Assembly: GCA_035270785.1 (NCBI GenBank)
Contig: DATESN010000079.1
Coordinates: 1-53,833 of the forward strand
Length of the DNA stretch: 53,833 nucleotides
Reading direction: 5' to 3'
Source: DATESN01 sp035270785
GTDB lineage: Bacteria > Bacillota > Clostridia > Lachnospirales > Lachnospiraceae
The translations under genes and the position numbers were made by a program. Each line of letters starts with the position of its first letter. The stretch's first letter is position 1. Shown piece by piece: positions 35,211-43,733 of the stretch. Under the pieces are notes generated by a model. It did not search any database. It saw only the letters and a program-made list of their open reading frames with translations, and had not been told where the DNA came from.

Positions 35211-36305
35211 ATGGTGATAACCATAAAAAAAATCGATAACATTATTAAGGGCGAGGAACCAATATCAGATATACAGCGATATGGTGCCATTTGTCATTCT
35301 CTTACATGGCTTCATGTTTGTTTCCTAATTATTTTTATTGCTATGAATTGTGTACCTTTAATAATATATAATTTATTGATTATTCCATTCTTCTTGTTTT
35401 TGATAAACCAAGAGAAGAATAGCAAGAACAGAGTGATTGGTTTTAGCCTGATTTATCTGGAAGTATTTTTTCATGATATGCTAGCTTGTATATTAATAGG
35501 ATGGACTTTTGGCTTTTCACTTTATAACTTGGGATTAATTCCAGTTTCATTTTATATTGCATACCTTACCCAAGGTTTTAAACACAGAATTAGGACGGCA
35601 TCCATTTTAACTCTCTTCAATGTTATTATCACTCTCGTTATTAGAATGTATGTTTACATGATGGGTCCAATTTATGTATATGACAAGACAGTAGCTCTTG
35701 GACTTTCCGTGTTTAACTGTACAATAAGCTTCCTCATGGTAGGGGCTTTCTCTATTTTATACATATTAGAAATCCGGAATGCAGAAGTAATTCTAAAGAA
35801 AAAGAATGATGAACTTTTTTATTTGGCAAATTATGATTCTCTTACGCATTTATATAATAGAAGATGTATGGAACATTTCTTACATGATTCAATGCGGGAT
35901 GCAATGAAAGAAGATACTACTTTTTGTGTCATATTGGGTGATATCGATGATTTTAAGTTAATTAATGATACCTTCGGTCATATGGTGGGTGATATGGTCT
36001 TAGTAAAATTAGCAAAAATAATGCAAGGAGTTATAAAAGACGGAAATGTAATATGCCGTTGGGGTGGAGAAGAAATCCTACTGATTATAAAAGAAAATCT
36101 AAAGAAGAGCGTTATGATAGTAGAGGAAATCAGAAAGCAAACAGCTAATATGGATTGTTTTTGTGAAAATGATAAAATTGGTGTAACCTTAACATATGGA
36201 ATTGAGGAATATGAAAAAGGAAAAACAATAGAAAAGATGATTCATCATGCAGATATAAAGTTGTATGAAGGAAAACAAAAAGGTAAGGACTGTATAATTA
36301 TATAA
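35211..36305 (+). CDS. Membrane diguanylate cyclase (GGDEF)
   Basis: 364 residues. ATG 35211 lies close behind GAGGTGAT; GTG 35214, the next codon, has better spacing and may be the true start. About five or six membrane segments (about 25-185) are followed by a GGDEF domain with YDSLTHLYNRRCM, ILGDIDDFKLINDTFGH and the signature Gly285-Gly-Glu-Glu-Ile289. The last position is Ile where Phe is usual; the GGEE core is kept, so cyclase activity is likely. No typical RxxD inhibition site is seen before the signature. The input ligand of the membrane part is unknown. Confidence 0.9.
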   Translation: MVITIKKIDNIIKGEEPISDIQRYGAICHSLTWLHVCFLIIFIAMNCVPLIIYNLLIIPFFLFLINQEKNSKNRVIGFSLIYLEVFFHDMLACILIGWTFGFSLYNLGLIPVSFYIAYLTQGFKHRIRTASILTLFNVIITLVIRMYVYMMGPIYVYDKTVALGLSVFNCTISFLMVGAFSILYILEIRNAEVILKKKNDELFYLANYDSLTHLYNRRCMEHFLHDSMRDAMKEDTTFCVILGDIDDFKLINDTFGHMVGDMVLVKLAKIMQGVIKDGNVICRWGGEEILLIIKENLKKSVMIVEEIRKQTANMDCFCENDKIGVTLTYGIEEYEKGKTIEKMIHHADIKLYEGKQKGKDCIII

Positions 36306-36359
36306 ATAAGGATAAGAAATTTTTATAGCGCATATTTTTCTTGCGCAGATAGGGATGGT

Positions 36360-37424
36360 ATGGAAAATAACAAATTTGCATTACTAATTGATTCGGATAA
36401 TATATCGGCAAAATATATATCTGCAGTATTGGATGAGATGACAAAGTACGGCGTGACAACATATCGAAGGATATATGGGGATTGGACTAGTCCGCAAGCT
36501 ACAAAATGGAAAGAGGAGTTATTAAAATATTCCATATCGCCCATACAACAATTTAGTAATACATCGGGTAAAAATGCAACAGATATTGCACTCATTATTG
36601 ATGCAATGGACATATTATATACTGGAAAAGTGGATGGTTTTTGTATTGTTTCAAGCGATGGTGATTTTACAAAATTAGCAAGTAGGTTAAGGGAATCTAA
36701 CATGGAAGTAATAGGTATGGGTGAAAAGAAAACACCACGTTCCTTTGTTGCTGCATGTACGAAGTTTACATGGTTAGAAAATTTATCCAATCAGGATGAA
36801 GAAAATGATTCGGAAGAGAAAGCGGAAGAAAAGGTTGAAGCATTCAAGATAGTAAAAGAAAAGAAAGATGTAAATAAGACAAACAAATTAAAAGTGGAAA
36901 ATAAGATTAAAAAGCAGATTGATCTATCAGATAAAATAGAAACAGAGGAATCTGAAGCCAATATTACTGATAAAATAGAAATAGAAGATGCGATAGCTAA
37001 TATCATCCTGGAAAATGAAAATAAAAACAGATTAACAGGATTAGGCGAAGTGGGAAGTAGATTAGTTAATAAATATCCAGATTTTGATGCTAGAAATTAT
37101 GGTTACAGTTTGCTTTCCAAGTTTTTAGAGAGCTTCGAAAGCTTATCTTTGGTAAAAGAAGGGACAACCATTGCAGTTGTGTTAAATGATAGTAAAGTGG
37201 CAGAAGAAAAGATAAGAGCATTCTTAAAAGATACAATAGAAGGTGCAGGAATGGTTGGAATAGGAGTAAATGATCTTAGTAATAGGGTTCATAATAAATA
37301 TGCTGGATTCAAGGTAAAAGATTATGGTTATTCTCAATTTTCAAAGTTTATACAAAGTATGGAAGGCGTTGTGTTGTTTGATGGAGTGAAAAATACAAAG
37401 CATGTAAAAATAGTGAAGCAATAA
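36360..37424 (+). CDS. NYN-domain (LabA/DUF88-like) protein with OST-HTH/LOTUS domains
   Basis: 354 residues; AGGGATGG precedes ATG 36360. Residues about 5-145 form a PIN-like NYN nuclease domain with the acidic residues of LLIDSDNIS, KNATDIALIIDAMD and IVSSDGDFTKLA. A highly charged linker (about 150-215, many Lys and Glu) follows. Then come two OST-HTH/LOTUS repeats (about 215-285 and 290-354), each with a YGYS-(Q/L)-SKF-type core. Such proteins probably bind and perhaps cut structured RNA. It is not linked to an obvious partner. The gene ends at a bidirectional terminator. Confidence 0.88.
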   Translation: MENNKFALLIDSDNISAKYISAVLDEMTKYGVTTYRRIYGDWTSPQATKWKEELLKYSISPIQQFSNTSGKNATDIALIIDAMDILYTGKVDGFCIVSSDGDFTKLASRLRESNMEVIGMGEKKTPRSFVAACTKFTWLENLSNQDEENDSEEKAEEKVEAFKIVKEKKDVNKTNKLKVENKIKKQIDLSDKIETEESEANITDKIEIEDAIANIILENENKNRLTGLGEVGSRLVNKYPDFDARNYGYSLLSKFLESFESLSLVKEGTTIAVVLNDSKVAEEKIRAFLKDTIEGAGMVGIGVNDLSNRVHNKYAGFKVKDYGYSQFSKFIQSMEGVVLFDGVKNTKHVKIVKQ

Positions 37425-37437
37425 AATAATATTTATG

Positions 37438-37472
37438 AAAAAAGAATCTCAGTTTAAAGAGATTCTTTTTTT
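37438..37472. terminator. Bidirectional terminator between convergent genes
   Basis: A 13-bp stem (37438-37450 with 37459-37471) has an A-run on the left and a T-run on the right, so it can work in both directions. The stop codon of the minus-strand gene falls in its loop. Confidence 0.85.
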
Positions 37473-38443
37473 GGTATGACCCAATACATATTAATTTGCT
37501 TTTCTGTTAAAGAATTGGAAAATGCAATCTTTATTTCTAAAAAATAGTCTAAATCTTTCATAATCATATAAAGAATTGCTCTTGCTTCAAATTCATCCCT
37601 AGAAATAGGAAGTGCGCTTTGTTGAAAAACGCCATAGAGGGACTGCCCTTCTTCTAGTAAATCTTCCGCGTTGTTTGTTTCATGTAAAGAAAGTGCGATA
37701 TGCTGAACGAAGTAGGATATTTCTTTTGCCTGGTAGGGAGAAAATTTTAAAGAGGCTATTTTTTCATAGATATTACGAAGTACTTGGCATTGTTGCTTCC
37801 TCATTTCCATGTAGGAAATGAAATACCAGGTTTCTTGTATAAAACGATTATTCATGTTGGAATATGCATAAGCTAACCCAGTTTCGATATGTTTATCAAT
37901 AATAGAAAAAGGAAATGTACTAGAGTCCACCTTAATATCTGAATTTAAGAGGGAAGCTATTTCCTCAAGAATATTACGTAAATCAGTTTCCAGTGAAGAT
38001 TGTATATTTCGTATCTTTTTCAAATCATTTGGCATATAAAGATTTAATAGAGTACCAATTCCAGCACCAACAACTAATAGTAATAACTCGTTTATAATGA
38101 GTGGTTGTCCCATATTTTTTGCCACTAAATAATGTGTAGTAAGAACTGCATTCATGGCAATACTATCGGTTAAATGAAAAAAATAACAACAACCTACAAA
38201 AACAAGAAGAAATATTCCAAACGTAATAGCATGATAACCAATTAAATTAAATAATAGAAAGGCCAATGCAGTTGCTATTACAAAGACAAGAATACGCTGG
38301 AACGTGATCTTAATTGTTTCTTTCTTTGTATCTTGGATGGTAAGAAGGGTAATGATGCCGGCAGCGGTACTGTTTTGAAGTCCTATATAGTCAGCCAAAA
38401 GGATAGCAATAGCGCTACCAATAGCTATTTTCAATAATTTCAA
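37454..38443 (-). CDS. Aromatic acid exporter family (ArAE_1/FUSC-like) membrane protein
   Basis: 329 residues from TTG 38443, which has GGGGGA 6 bp upstream and gives the family-like start MKLLKIAIGSAIAILLADYIGL; an in-frame ATG at 38464 has no ribosome site. About five or six membrane segments (1-145) are followed by a cytoplasmic helical domain (about 150-329), the layout of ArAE_1 with its C-terminal domain. Relatives are thought to export aromatic acids, but the substrate here is unknown. Its end overlaps the bidirectional terminator. The flavin reductase-rubredoxin gene lies 41 bp upstream on the same strand, so the two may share a transcript. Confidence 0.82.
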   Translation of the reverse strand: MKLLKIAIGSAIAILLADYIGLQNSTAAGIITLLTIQDTKKETIKITFQRILVFVIATALAFLLFNLIGYHAITFGIFLLVFVGCCYFFHLTDSIAMNAVLTTHYLVAKNMGQPLIINELLLLVVGAGIGTLLNLYMPNDLKKIRNIQSSLETDLRNILEEIASLLNSDIKVDSSTFPFSIIDKHIETGLAYAYSNMNNRFIQETWYFISYMEMRKQQCQVLRNIYEKIASLKFSPYQAKEISYFVQHIALSLHETNNAEDLLEEGQSLYGVFQQSALPISRDEFEARAILYMIMKDLDYFLEIKIAFSNSLTEKQINMYWVIPKKESL

Positions 38444-38484
38444 ATTCCATCCCCCAGTTCCCATAACTTTTCTAAAAGAAAAAA

Positions 38485-39126
38485 TTATAATTTTACAAAA
38501 ACAGATTTTGGTTTCTTACAAATTGGACATACATAATCATCGGGCAGTTCTTCAAAAGGAATTGTACCATCATACACATAATGGCATACACTACACATAT
38601 ATTGATCCTTAGTTGTTATCTCGTCATTATTACCCAAATAGGTAGGAGCATTTTTAGGACTTTTTCCTTTTATAATAGTATGATAATATTCATAGGTCAT
38701 AACTTCCTTGTCGTTAAACACATCACCATCAATCATTTCACCTAGAAAAATAGTGTGTGTATCGGTTTCTTGCGTGCCAATCACCTTAAATGTCATGTAA
38801 CCACAAGCTGAAGTAAGAACAGGCATTTCATCTTTCATTTCATAAGAAATGCCATCAAATTTATCGATATCTTTTCCAGATTGAAAGCCAAAGGTTCCTA
38901 TTAAAGAAGGATCACAATCCACACTTAAAATAGAGATACTGAATTTTCCGGATTTTCTAATACATTCATTCGTGAAATTGTCATGATTCATACTTACAGC
39001 CATAATAATAGGAGATACAGTGATTTGCATAACGCAATTAGCAATGCATCCGGTAGGCCTCATGTTGTCTAAACTTGATACCACATAAACACCATAGGAT
39101 AATTTCGTAAAGATATTTGTATTCAT
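38485..39126 (-). CDS. Flavin reductase-rubredoxin fusion (high-molecular-weight rubredoxin)
   Basis: 213 residues; AAGGAG lies 7 bp before ATG 39126. Residues 1-160 form an FMN-binding split-barrel flavin reductase; the C-terminal 40 residues form a rubredoxin with Cys178-x2-Cys181 and Cys200-x2-Cys203 (YMCSVCHYVYDG, YVCPICKKP). This layout matches the Hrb protein of Moorella, which passes NADH electrons to flavodiiron proteins. The two flavodiiron genes at 20337 and 21587 are thus likely partners, although they lie 17 kb away. It has its own promoter on the minus strand. Confidence 0.93.
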   Translation of the reverse strand: MNTNIFTKLSYGVYVVSSLDNMRPTGCIANCVMQITVSPIIMAVSMNHDNFTNECIRKSGKFSISILSVDCDPSLIGTFGFQSGKDIDKFDGISYEMKDEMPVLTSACGYMTFKVIGTQETDTHTIFLGEMIDGDVFNDKEVMTYEYYHTIIKGKSPKNAPTYLGNNDEITTKDQYMCSVCHYVYDGTIPFEELPDDYVCPICKKPKSVFVKL

Positions 39127-39180
39127 AGGAATACTCCTTTCATCATCAAAACAATATTAGTTATCAATATTAATGAAAAA

Positions 39181-39209
39181 ATGATACGTTATATGATAGA
39201 AGTTGTCAA
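39181..39209 (-). promoter_or_regulatory. Sigma-A promoter of the rubredoxin-fusion gene
   Basis: On the minus strand: TTGACA (39209-39204), 17-bp spacer, TATCAT (39186-39181). The -35 box lies inside a GTTGTC/GACAAC inverted repeat (39203-39208 with 39212-39217), which could be an operator. Confidence 0.7.
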
Positions 39210-39264
39210 TAGACAACAAAACTAGTAATATTAATAGGCATTATTATTGATTCATTTACTCGCT

Positions 39265-39288
39265 ATTATATCACTTTTTTGATATAAT
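39265..39288. promoter_or_regulatory. 9-bp inverted repeat holding a -10-like box
   Basis: ATTATATCA, 6 nt, TGATATAAT. The right arm contains TATAAT (39283-39288), upstream of the small acidic protein gene, without a good -35. It may be a repressor-bound promoter or chance AT-rich symmetry. Confidence 0.35.
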
Positions 39289-39374
39289 AATGAGTGTCAA
39301 AGTGAAATAGAGAAAAATAGAAATATAAACAGATGGAAAAATAAAAAACAATATGATTTTTGAAGGAGATCAAT

Positions 39375-39587
39375 ATGTCTGATAGTATGGAAAGAAATTT
39401 TAAAGAAAAATATCTTGCTGGAGAAATAGAATTTGAAATGATTGATGAATTTTGTTTTGAATGGGGAGAAAAAGAAGATCCGAAAAAGTTAGCAGAATAT
39501 TTAGGTTTCAATCAGGAAGAAGAAGATGTTTGGGTTAGTGATAGTGAAGAGGCGTTACAAGAAATGTTAGATAAACAAAAAGAGTAG
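39375..39587 (+). CDS. Small acidic protein of unknown function
   Basis: 70 residues from ATG 39375 with AAGGAG 6 bp upstream; a TTG at 39360 overlaps the ribosome site. About 30 percent of residues are Asp or Glu, and Trp occurs in FEWGEKEDPKKLAEYLGF and VWVSDSEE. No domain was recognised. It lies alone, between a divergent promoter region and a strong terminator, so it is likely expressed as a single gene. Confidence 0.75.
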   Translation: MSDSMERNFKEKYLAGEIEFEMIDEFCFEWGEKEDPKKLAEYLGFNQEEEDVWVSDSEEALQEMLDKQKE

Positions 39588-39617
39588 TATAGATAATTTT
39601 AATATAAATATTTATAG

Positions 39618-39669
39618 AAGGATTCAAGTGTTATGTATGCTCAAGGACATCACATGGGAATCCTTTTTT
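39618..39669 (+). terminator. Terminator of the small acidic protein gene
   Basis: AAGGATTC / GAATCCTT stem (39618-39625 with 39658-39665), with extra pairing inside (GTG.. with ..CAC), followed by TTTTTT. Confidence 0.8.
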
Positions 39670-39772
39670 ATTGTGCATAATAATAATTACTTAATATTTT
39701 CGTAGATTCTTATTAGTAAGTATAGTATAATAAATGTTATTTATATCCAAAGAACTATTTTAAGGAGACCCT

Positions 39773-41458
39773 ATGAAATTACGTGAAGATAAATTTAAAG
39801 TGATTGGAATTCTACTTTGCATTCTAATAGGCTTTATTATTTTGATAGCAGATATCCTGTTTTCTAAAGTTGATATTGTTGAAATAAGTGGAAATGAACT
39901 TCGCGGTTTTTCTGAAAACTGGGAAGTGAAAAGTAATTCTGAAGTTTTTGAACATGTTTTGCTACCCGCTAATATGGATGTGTCAGTTGGAGACTCCATG
40001 CTCCTAACAAAAACGTTACCAGATGATTTGGAAGGTGAAACCTACATTTTTTTTCGATCTAGTCATCAATTAGTAAATGCATATATTAATGGAAAAAAAA
40101 TATATAGCTTTGGATGGGGAGAAGAAAGGTTATTTTCTAAAACACCAGGTTGTGCCTGGATTGTGATCCCTATTGATGAAGGGATGGCAGGTGCCACCTT
40201 TCAAGTCGCTATAACAGGTGTTTATGACAGATTTGCGGGGATGATTAATGAAATCCAGATTGGTGATAAAAGTGCAATTGTAAAAGAAATTACAGATAGT
40301 AGAATTGGAAGTACTTTAATTTGTATTATCCTTTTGATCGCAGGGGCTGTCATTGTACTAGTATGTATTTCTTTGGAAAACACTTATATCACCACTTCCC
40401 TTTTTAGATTGGGGGTGTTTTCCATTGTGCTTGGAATTTGGAGTATTTCTGTAACCAACTTACTTCAGATTTTTTATGGAGATGTATTTCGATTACTAAA
40501 CATTACTTTTTTTTCCTTTACATTACTTCTTCCCATAGTTTTGTGGTTTATTCATTCCTTTGAGTATTATAAAAAGAGTGTTTTTATTAATGTTATGTTC
40601 TGGATATCAGTAGCTGAATTTATGGCGGTTGAGATTCTTCAATTAACAAATGTATTAGATTATATGCAAACACTTGTAATGACACATATTTTAATGGCGA
40701 TGTCTATCATTTATTTAGTGATAAAAGGAATTAAAGATATTGTTAAAAATAAAAAATCAAAAGAGTCAAGGACATTAATTCTTTCCCTTATTTTATTAAT
40801 TGTATTTGTAATAGCAGATATAACGCGCTATTATATGGTGTTCACATATACAGATGATGGATTTTATACTAGAATTGGGATGCTCTTATTTATTATTATT
40901 TGGGCTGTGGAAATTATTCGGGATATGTCACGAGCAATGGTTAAAATGACAGAAACTAAAATGTTAGCATTATTAGCCTATAAAGATCAGATGACGGGAT
41001 TACAAAACAGAACTGCATTTGAAGAAAAACTAAAGGAATATCGTGATGGCATCATAGAAGAAGAAACAATTATTGTGGAATTTGATATGAATAATCTGAA
41101 AATCATAAATGACAATTTTGGTCATGCAAAAGGTGATTTAGCACTAGTTAATATTGCGAATATTATTAGGAAAGAGTTTCAAGACTTGGGCAATTGCTAT
41201 CGAATTGGAGGAGATGAGATCTGTGTCATTTTGACGAAGACGAATCCTGAATTGCTAGAAGAAAAACTACAAGATATTAATCGTTTAGTTAGGGAGGCTA
41301 GTGAAAGGTTGGAATTAAAATTTTCTGTGGCTTGGGGGTATTACATACTAAATCAATTAGAAAGCCGTAATATCGATGTGGCATATATAGAAGCAGATAG
41401 AATGATGTATGAAATAAAGAAGAAGATGAAATGCCTTAATAAAAATGAGAAAAATTAA
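39773..41458 (+). CDS. Diguanylate cyclase with extracellular sensor and seven-helix membrane domain
   Basis: 561 residues; AAGGAG precedes ATG 39773. A membrane helix (about 10-30) is followed by an extracellular beta-rich domain (about 35-180) and about seven membrane helices (about 182-385), the layout of 7TM-DISM-type receptors. The GGDEF domain (about 395-555) has YKDQMTGLQNRTAF, VEFDMNNLKIINDNFGH and the signature Gly479-Gly-Asp-Glu-Ile483. Ile replaces Phe in the last position, as in the protein at 35211, so activity is likely but not sure. A TATAAT (39726-39731) without a clear -35 lies upstream. Confidence 0.88.
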   Translation: MKLREDKFKVIGILLCILIGFIILIADILFSKVDIVEISGNELRGFSENWEVKSNSEVFEHVLLPANMDVSVGDSMLLTKTLPDDLEGETYIFFRSSHQLVNAYINGKKIYSFGWGEERLFSKTPGCAWIVIPIDEGMAGATFQVAITGVYDRFAGMINEIQIGDKSAIVKEITDSRIGSTLICIILLIAGAVIVLVCISLENTYITTSLFRLGVFSIVLGIWSISVTNLLQIFYGDVFRLLNITFFSFTLLLPIVLWFIHSFEYYKKSVFINVMFWISVAEFMAVEILQLTNVLDYMQTLVMTHILMAMSIIYLVIKGIKDIVKNKKSKESRTLILSLILLIVFVIADITRYYMVFTYTDDGFYTRIGMLLFIIIWAVEIIRDMSRAMVKMTETKMLALLAYKDQMTGLQNRTAFEEKLKEYRDGIIEEETIIVEFDMNNLKIINDNFGHAKGDLALVNIANIIRKEFQDLGNCYRIGGDEICVILTKTNPELLEEKLQDINRLVREASERLELKFSVAWGYYILNQLESRNIDVAYIEADRMMYEIKKKMKCLNKNEKN

Positions 41459-41489
41459 ATAAATTAAATGTTATGGAGGAAAGGTTTTT

Positions 41490-43010
41490 ATGAATAAGAA
41501 AACATTAGATAAAAAAAAGAAAAATAAAATTGATTATAAAACAGAACAAAAAACGGAACATAATTCAGAATTTAAAAAAGATAAGAAGATCACCGTTCAA
41601 ATAGATAATAAGTTTGAAAAGAAAACGGGAACATCGAATAAGTTTGAAAAAAATACAGATCATAAATTTGAAAATAAAATGATAAGAAAGTTTGAAAAAG
41701 AAGAGAAAAAAAGAACGGAGAATAAGGCAAGCAATAGAACAAGCAGCAAAACAGACAATGGAACAAGCAACGGCACAAAATATAAAACCGATAGAAAACC
41801 TTTTGATAGGGCATCGGGAGAAGTAGAAAATGTGGAAAGGAAATCCTTACCAAAAAGCAAATGTCCTATATTTTATAAGTGCCCAGGATGTCAATATATC
41901 GATTTACCCTATGAAGAACAGCTGGAAATAAAACAGAAAAGACTTCGCATTTTGCTGGATAGTTTTTGTAAGGTGGATCCAATCATTGGAATGGAAAATC
42001 CTTTTTATTATAAAAATAAAGTTCATTCAGTGTTTCATAGAAAAAAGGATGGAACTATCATTTCGGGAGTATATGATGAGAAAACTCGAAATATTGTTCC
42101 TGTTGGTAAATGTTTTATTGAAAATAAGAAGGCGGGAGAAATAATAAATTCTATTGCCGAGCTTATTAAATCCTTCAAATTCAAAGTATATAATGAAAAG
42201 TCAGGATTTGGATTTATGAGGGATGCAATTATCAGAACTGGTTTCCAAAGCGGTCAAATCATGGTAATTTTAGTGACTACTGGTCTAGAATTTCCTTCTA
42301 AGAGTAATTTTGTAAAAGCTTTAATGAAAAAGCATCCAGAAATCACCACAATTATTCAAAGCGTTAATACAAAAGATACTACTACGATACTAGGAGACAG
42401 AGAAGAAGTGTTGTATGGTAAAGGATTTATTGAGGATACTCAATGCGGCAATATATTTCGTATCTCAGCAAAAAGTTATTATGAAATTAATCCTGTTCAA
42501 TCAGAAAAATTATATCAAAAGGCCATTCAATTAGCTGATTTAAAGAAAAAGGAAACAATAATTGATACTTATTGTGGAATTGGTACACTAGGAATTATTG
42601 CTAGCAAGTTAGCAAAAGAAGTAATGGGGGTGGATCTAAATAAGGATGCTATCAAAGATGCTAGGATAAATGCAAAAAAGAATGATGTTAAAAATATCAA
42701 TTTTTATAATAATGATGCCGCAAAATTTATGTTAGATCTAGTGGAGCATGAAAAACAAGTAGATGTTATTTTTTTGGATCCCCCTCGCATTGGATGTGAG
42801 GAAGAATTATTATCATCTGTTTTAGAACTTGCTCCAAAAAAAATCATATACATTTCTCGTGGACCAGAAGTTCTTGAAAGAGACTTAAAGATTTTAAAAA
42901 AGAAAAAAACATATGAAGTTACAAAAATATGTCCCGTGGATCTTTTTCCAATGACAAGCCACGTTGAGAGTATAATTCTGATGACGTATTGTGGTTTGGA
43001 GAAGAAATGA
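41490..43010 (+). CDS. RumA/RlmD-like RNA uracil methyltransferase homologue lacking the catalytic cysteine
   Basis: 506 residues. Residues 1-120 are a Lys/Glu/Asn/Thr-rich low-complexity extension with repeated KFEKK-like units, in place of the usual TRAM domain. The 4Fe-4S ligands of the RumA group are present: Cys125-x5-Cys131-x2-Cys134 and Cys208. The SAM fold is intact (DTYCGIGTLG, LDPPRIG, and the Glu in HVES). However, the nucleophile motif that normally reads SCNP is SRGP, so the catalytic Cys is Arg457, and the FxQ-type motif reads YYEIN. Classic m5U transfer by covalent catalysis should fail. It may bind RNA, use other chemistry, or be decaying. ATG 41490 with GGAGGAAAGG. Confidence 0.85.
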   Translation: MNKKTLDKKKKNKIDYKTEQKTEHNSEFKKDKKITVQIDNKFEKKTGTSNKFEKNTDHKFENKMIRKFEKEEKKRTENKASNRTSSKTDNGTSNGTKYKTDRKPFDRASGEVENVERKSLPKSKCPIFYKCPGCQYIDLPYEEQLEIKQKRLRILLDSFCKVDPIIGMENPFYYKNKVHSVFHRKKDGTIISGVYDEKTRNIVPVGKCFIENKKAGEIINSIAELIKSFKFKVYNEKSGFGFMRDAIIRTGFQSGQIMVILVTTGLEFPSKSNFVKALMKKHPEITTIIQSVNTKDTTTILGDREEVLYGKGFIEDTQCGNIFRISAKSYYEINPVQSEKLYQKAIQLADLKKKETIIDTYCGIGTLGIIASKLAKEVMGVDLNKDAIKDARINAKKNDVKNINFYNNDAAKFMLDLVEHEKQVDVIFLDPPRIGCEEELLSSVLELAPKKIIYISRGPEVLERDLKILKKKKTYEVTKICPVDLFPMTSHVESIILMTYCGLEKK

Positions 43011-43052
43011 TGGGGGTTGACCACAACATATAGTGGTTTGAGGACTAAAATT

Positions 43053-43108
43053 GGGTCAAAAGACAGTGGAAAAACACCGTTTTTTGACCCTTAAAAATAG
43101 GGTGTTTT
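43053..43108 (+). other. Two overlapping, mutually exclusive hairpins after the RumA-like gene
   Basis: Hairpin A pairs GGGTCAAAA (43053-43061) with TTTTGACCC (43082-43090). Hairpin B pairs AAAACACC (43071-43078) with GGTGTTTT (43101-43108). B takes bases from the loop and 3' arm of A, so only one can form at a time. Hairpin A has no U-tail. It may be a terminator relic or a switch-like leader for the next gene, but the promoter at 43163 lies downstream, so readthrough from the RumA-like gene would be needed. Confidence 0.4.
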
Positions 43109-43162
43109 ATAGATGACATAGGGTAATTTGGATGATGATAGATGATAATTGACAAAATTAGG

Positions 43163-43191
43163 TTGATAGATGGATGGATGACTTATATACT
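43163..43191 (+). promoter_or_regulatory. Sigma-A promoter of the Imm-5-like gene
   Basis: TTGATA (43163-43168), 17-bp spacer, TATACT (43186-43191). The transcript would start near 43198, about 50 nt before the start codon. Confidence 0.7.
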
Positions 43192-43248
43192 ATAGATGAA
43201 CATCGGTAGAAAAAATGTGAAGCAAGAGATATGGTTCAGGAGGTTTAT

Positions 43249-43713
43249 ATGCCAACGAAGGTAAAAATAAAGATAAAAGATAATAGTGAATTAAGGATGA
43301 AAATTGATGAGTTATATGAAAAGACAAATCAAGTAGATTTAGCAAAATGGTCATTATTAATGGCAAAACATATTTTAGATATCGTAGATATAGATTATCA
43401 TTCTGTAGATGAAATAGTTAATGGATTTAAAGTAAATGAGTTATGGCAAATAGGTGAAGCAAGAATGCATGATGTGAGACAGGCAGGGTTTAAAATTCAT
43501 AAGGGTGCTCGTGAAAGCGATTCAGAAATAATAAAAACAGCATTAAGGGTAGTAGGTCAAGCAGTTGGAAGCGGACATATGAGAGAGCATGCAATGGTGG
43601 CATCAGATTATGCTATAAAAACAATAAACTTGATTAGTCTAAATGATTTTGATGCTGTAACGAAAGAAAGGAAATGGCAGCTTAACGAATTAAAGAAGTT
43701 TCATACACTATAA
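43249..43713 (+). CDS. Imm-5-like putative immunity protein
   Basis: 154 residues from ATG 43249, with CAGGAGG at 6 bp; an ATG at 43231 is less well placed. It is largely helical. The segment IIKTALRVVGQAVGSGHMREHAMVASDYAIKTINL resembles the Imm-5-like family, predicted immunity proteins of polymorphic toxin systems. No toxin gene is seen beside it, so it would be an orphan immunity gene or have another role. It marks the left side of the accessory region. Assignment is from family memory. Confidence 0.65.
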   Translation: MPTKVKIKIKDNSELRMKIDELYEKTNQVDLAKWSLLMAKHILDIVDIDYHSVDEIVNGFKVNELWQIGEARMHDVRQAGFKIHKGARESDSEIIKTALRVVGQAVGSGHMREHAMVASDYAIKTINLISLNDFDAVTKERKWQLNELKKFHTL

Positions 43714-43733
43714 ATAATAATTTTAATAAACTT

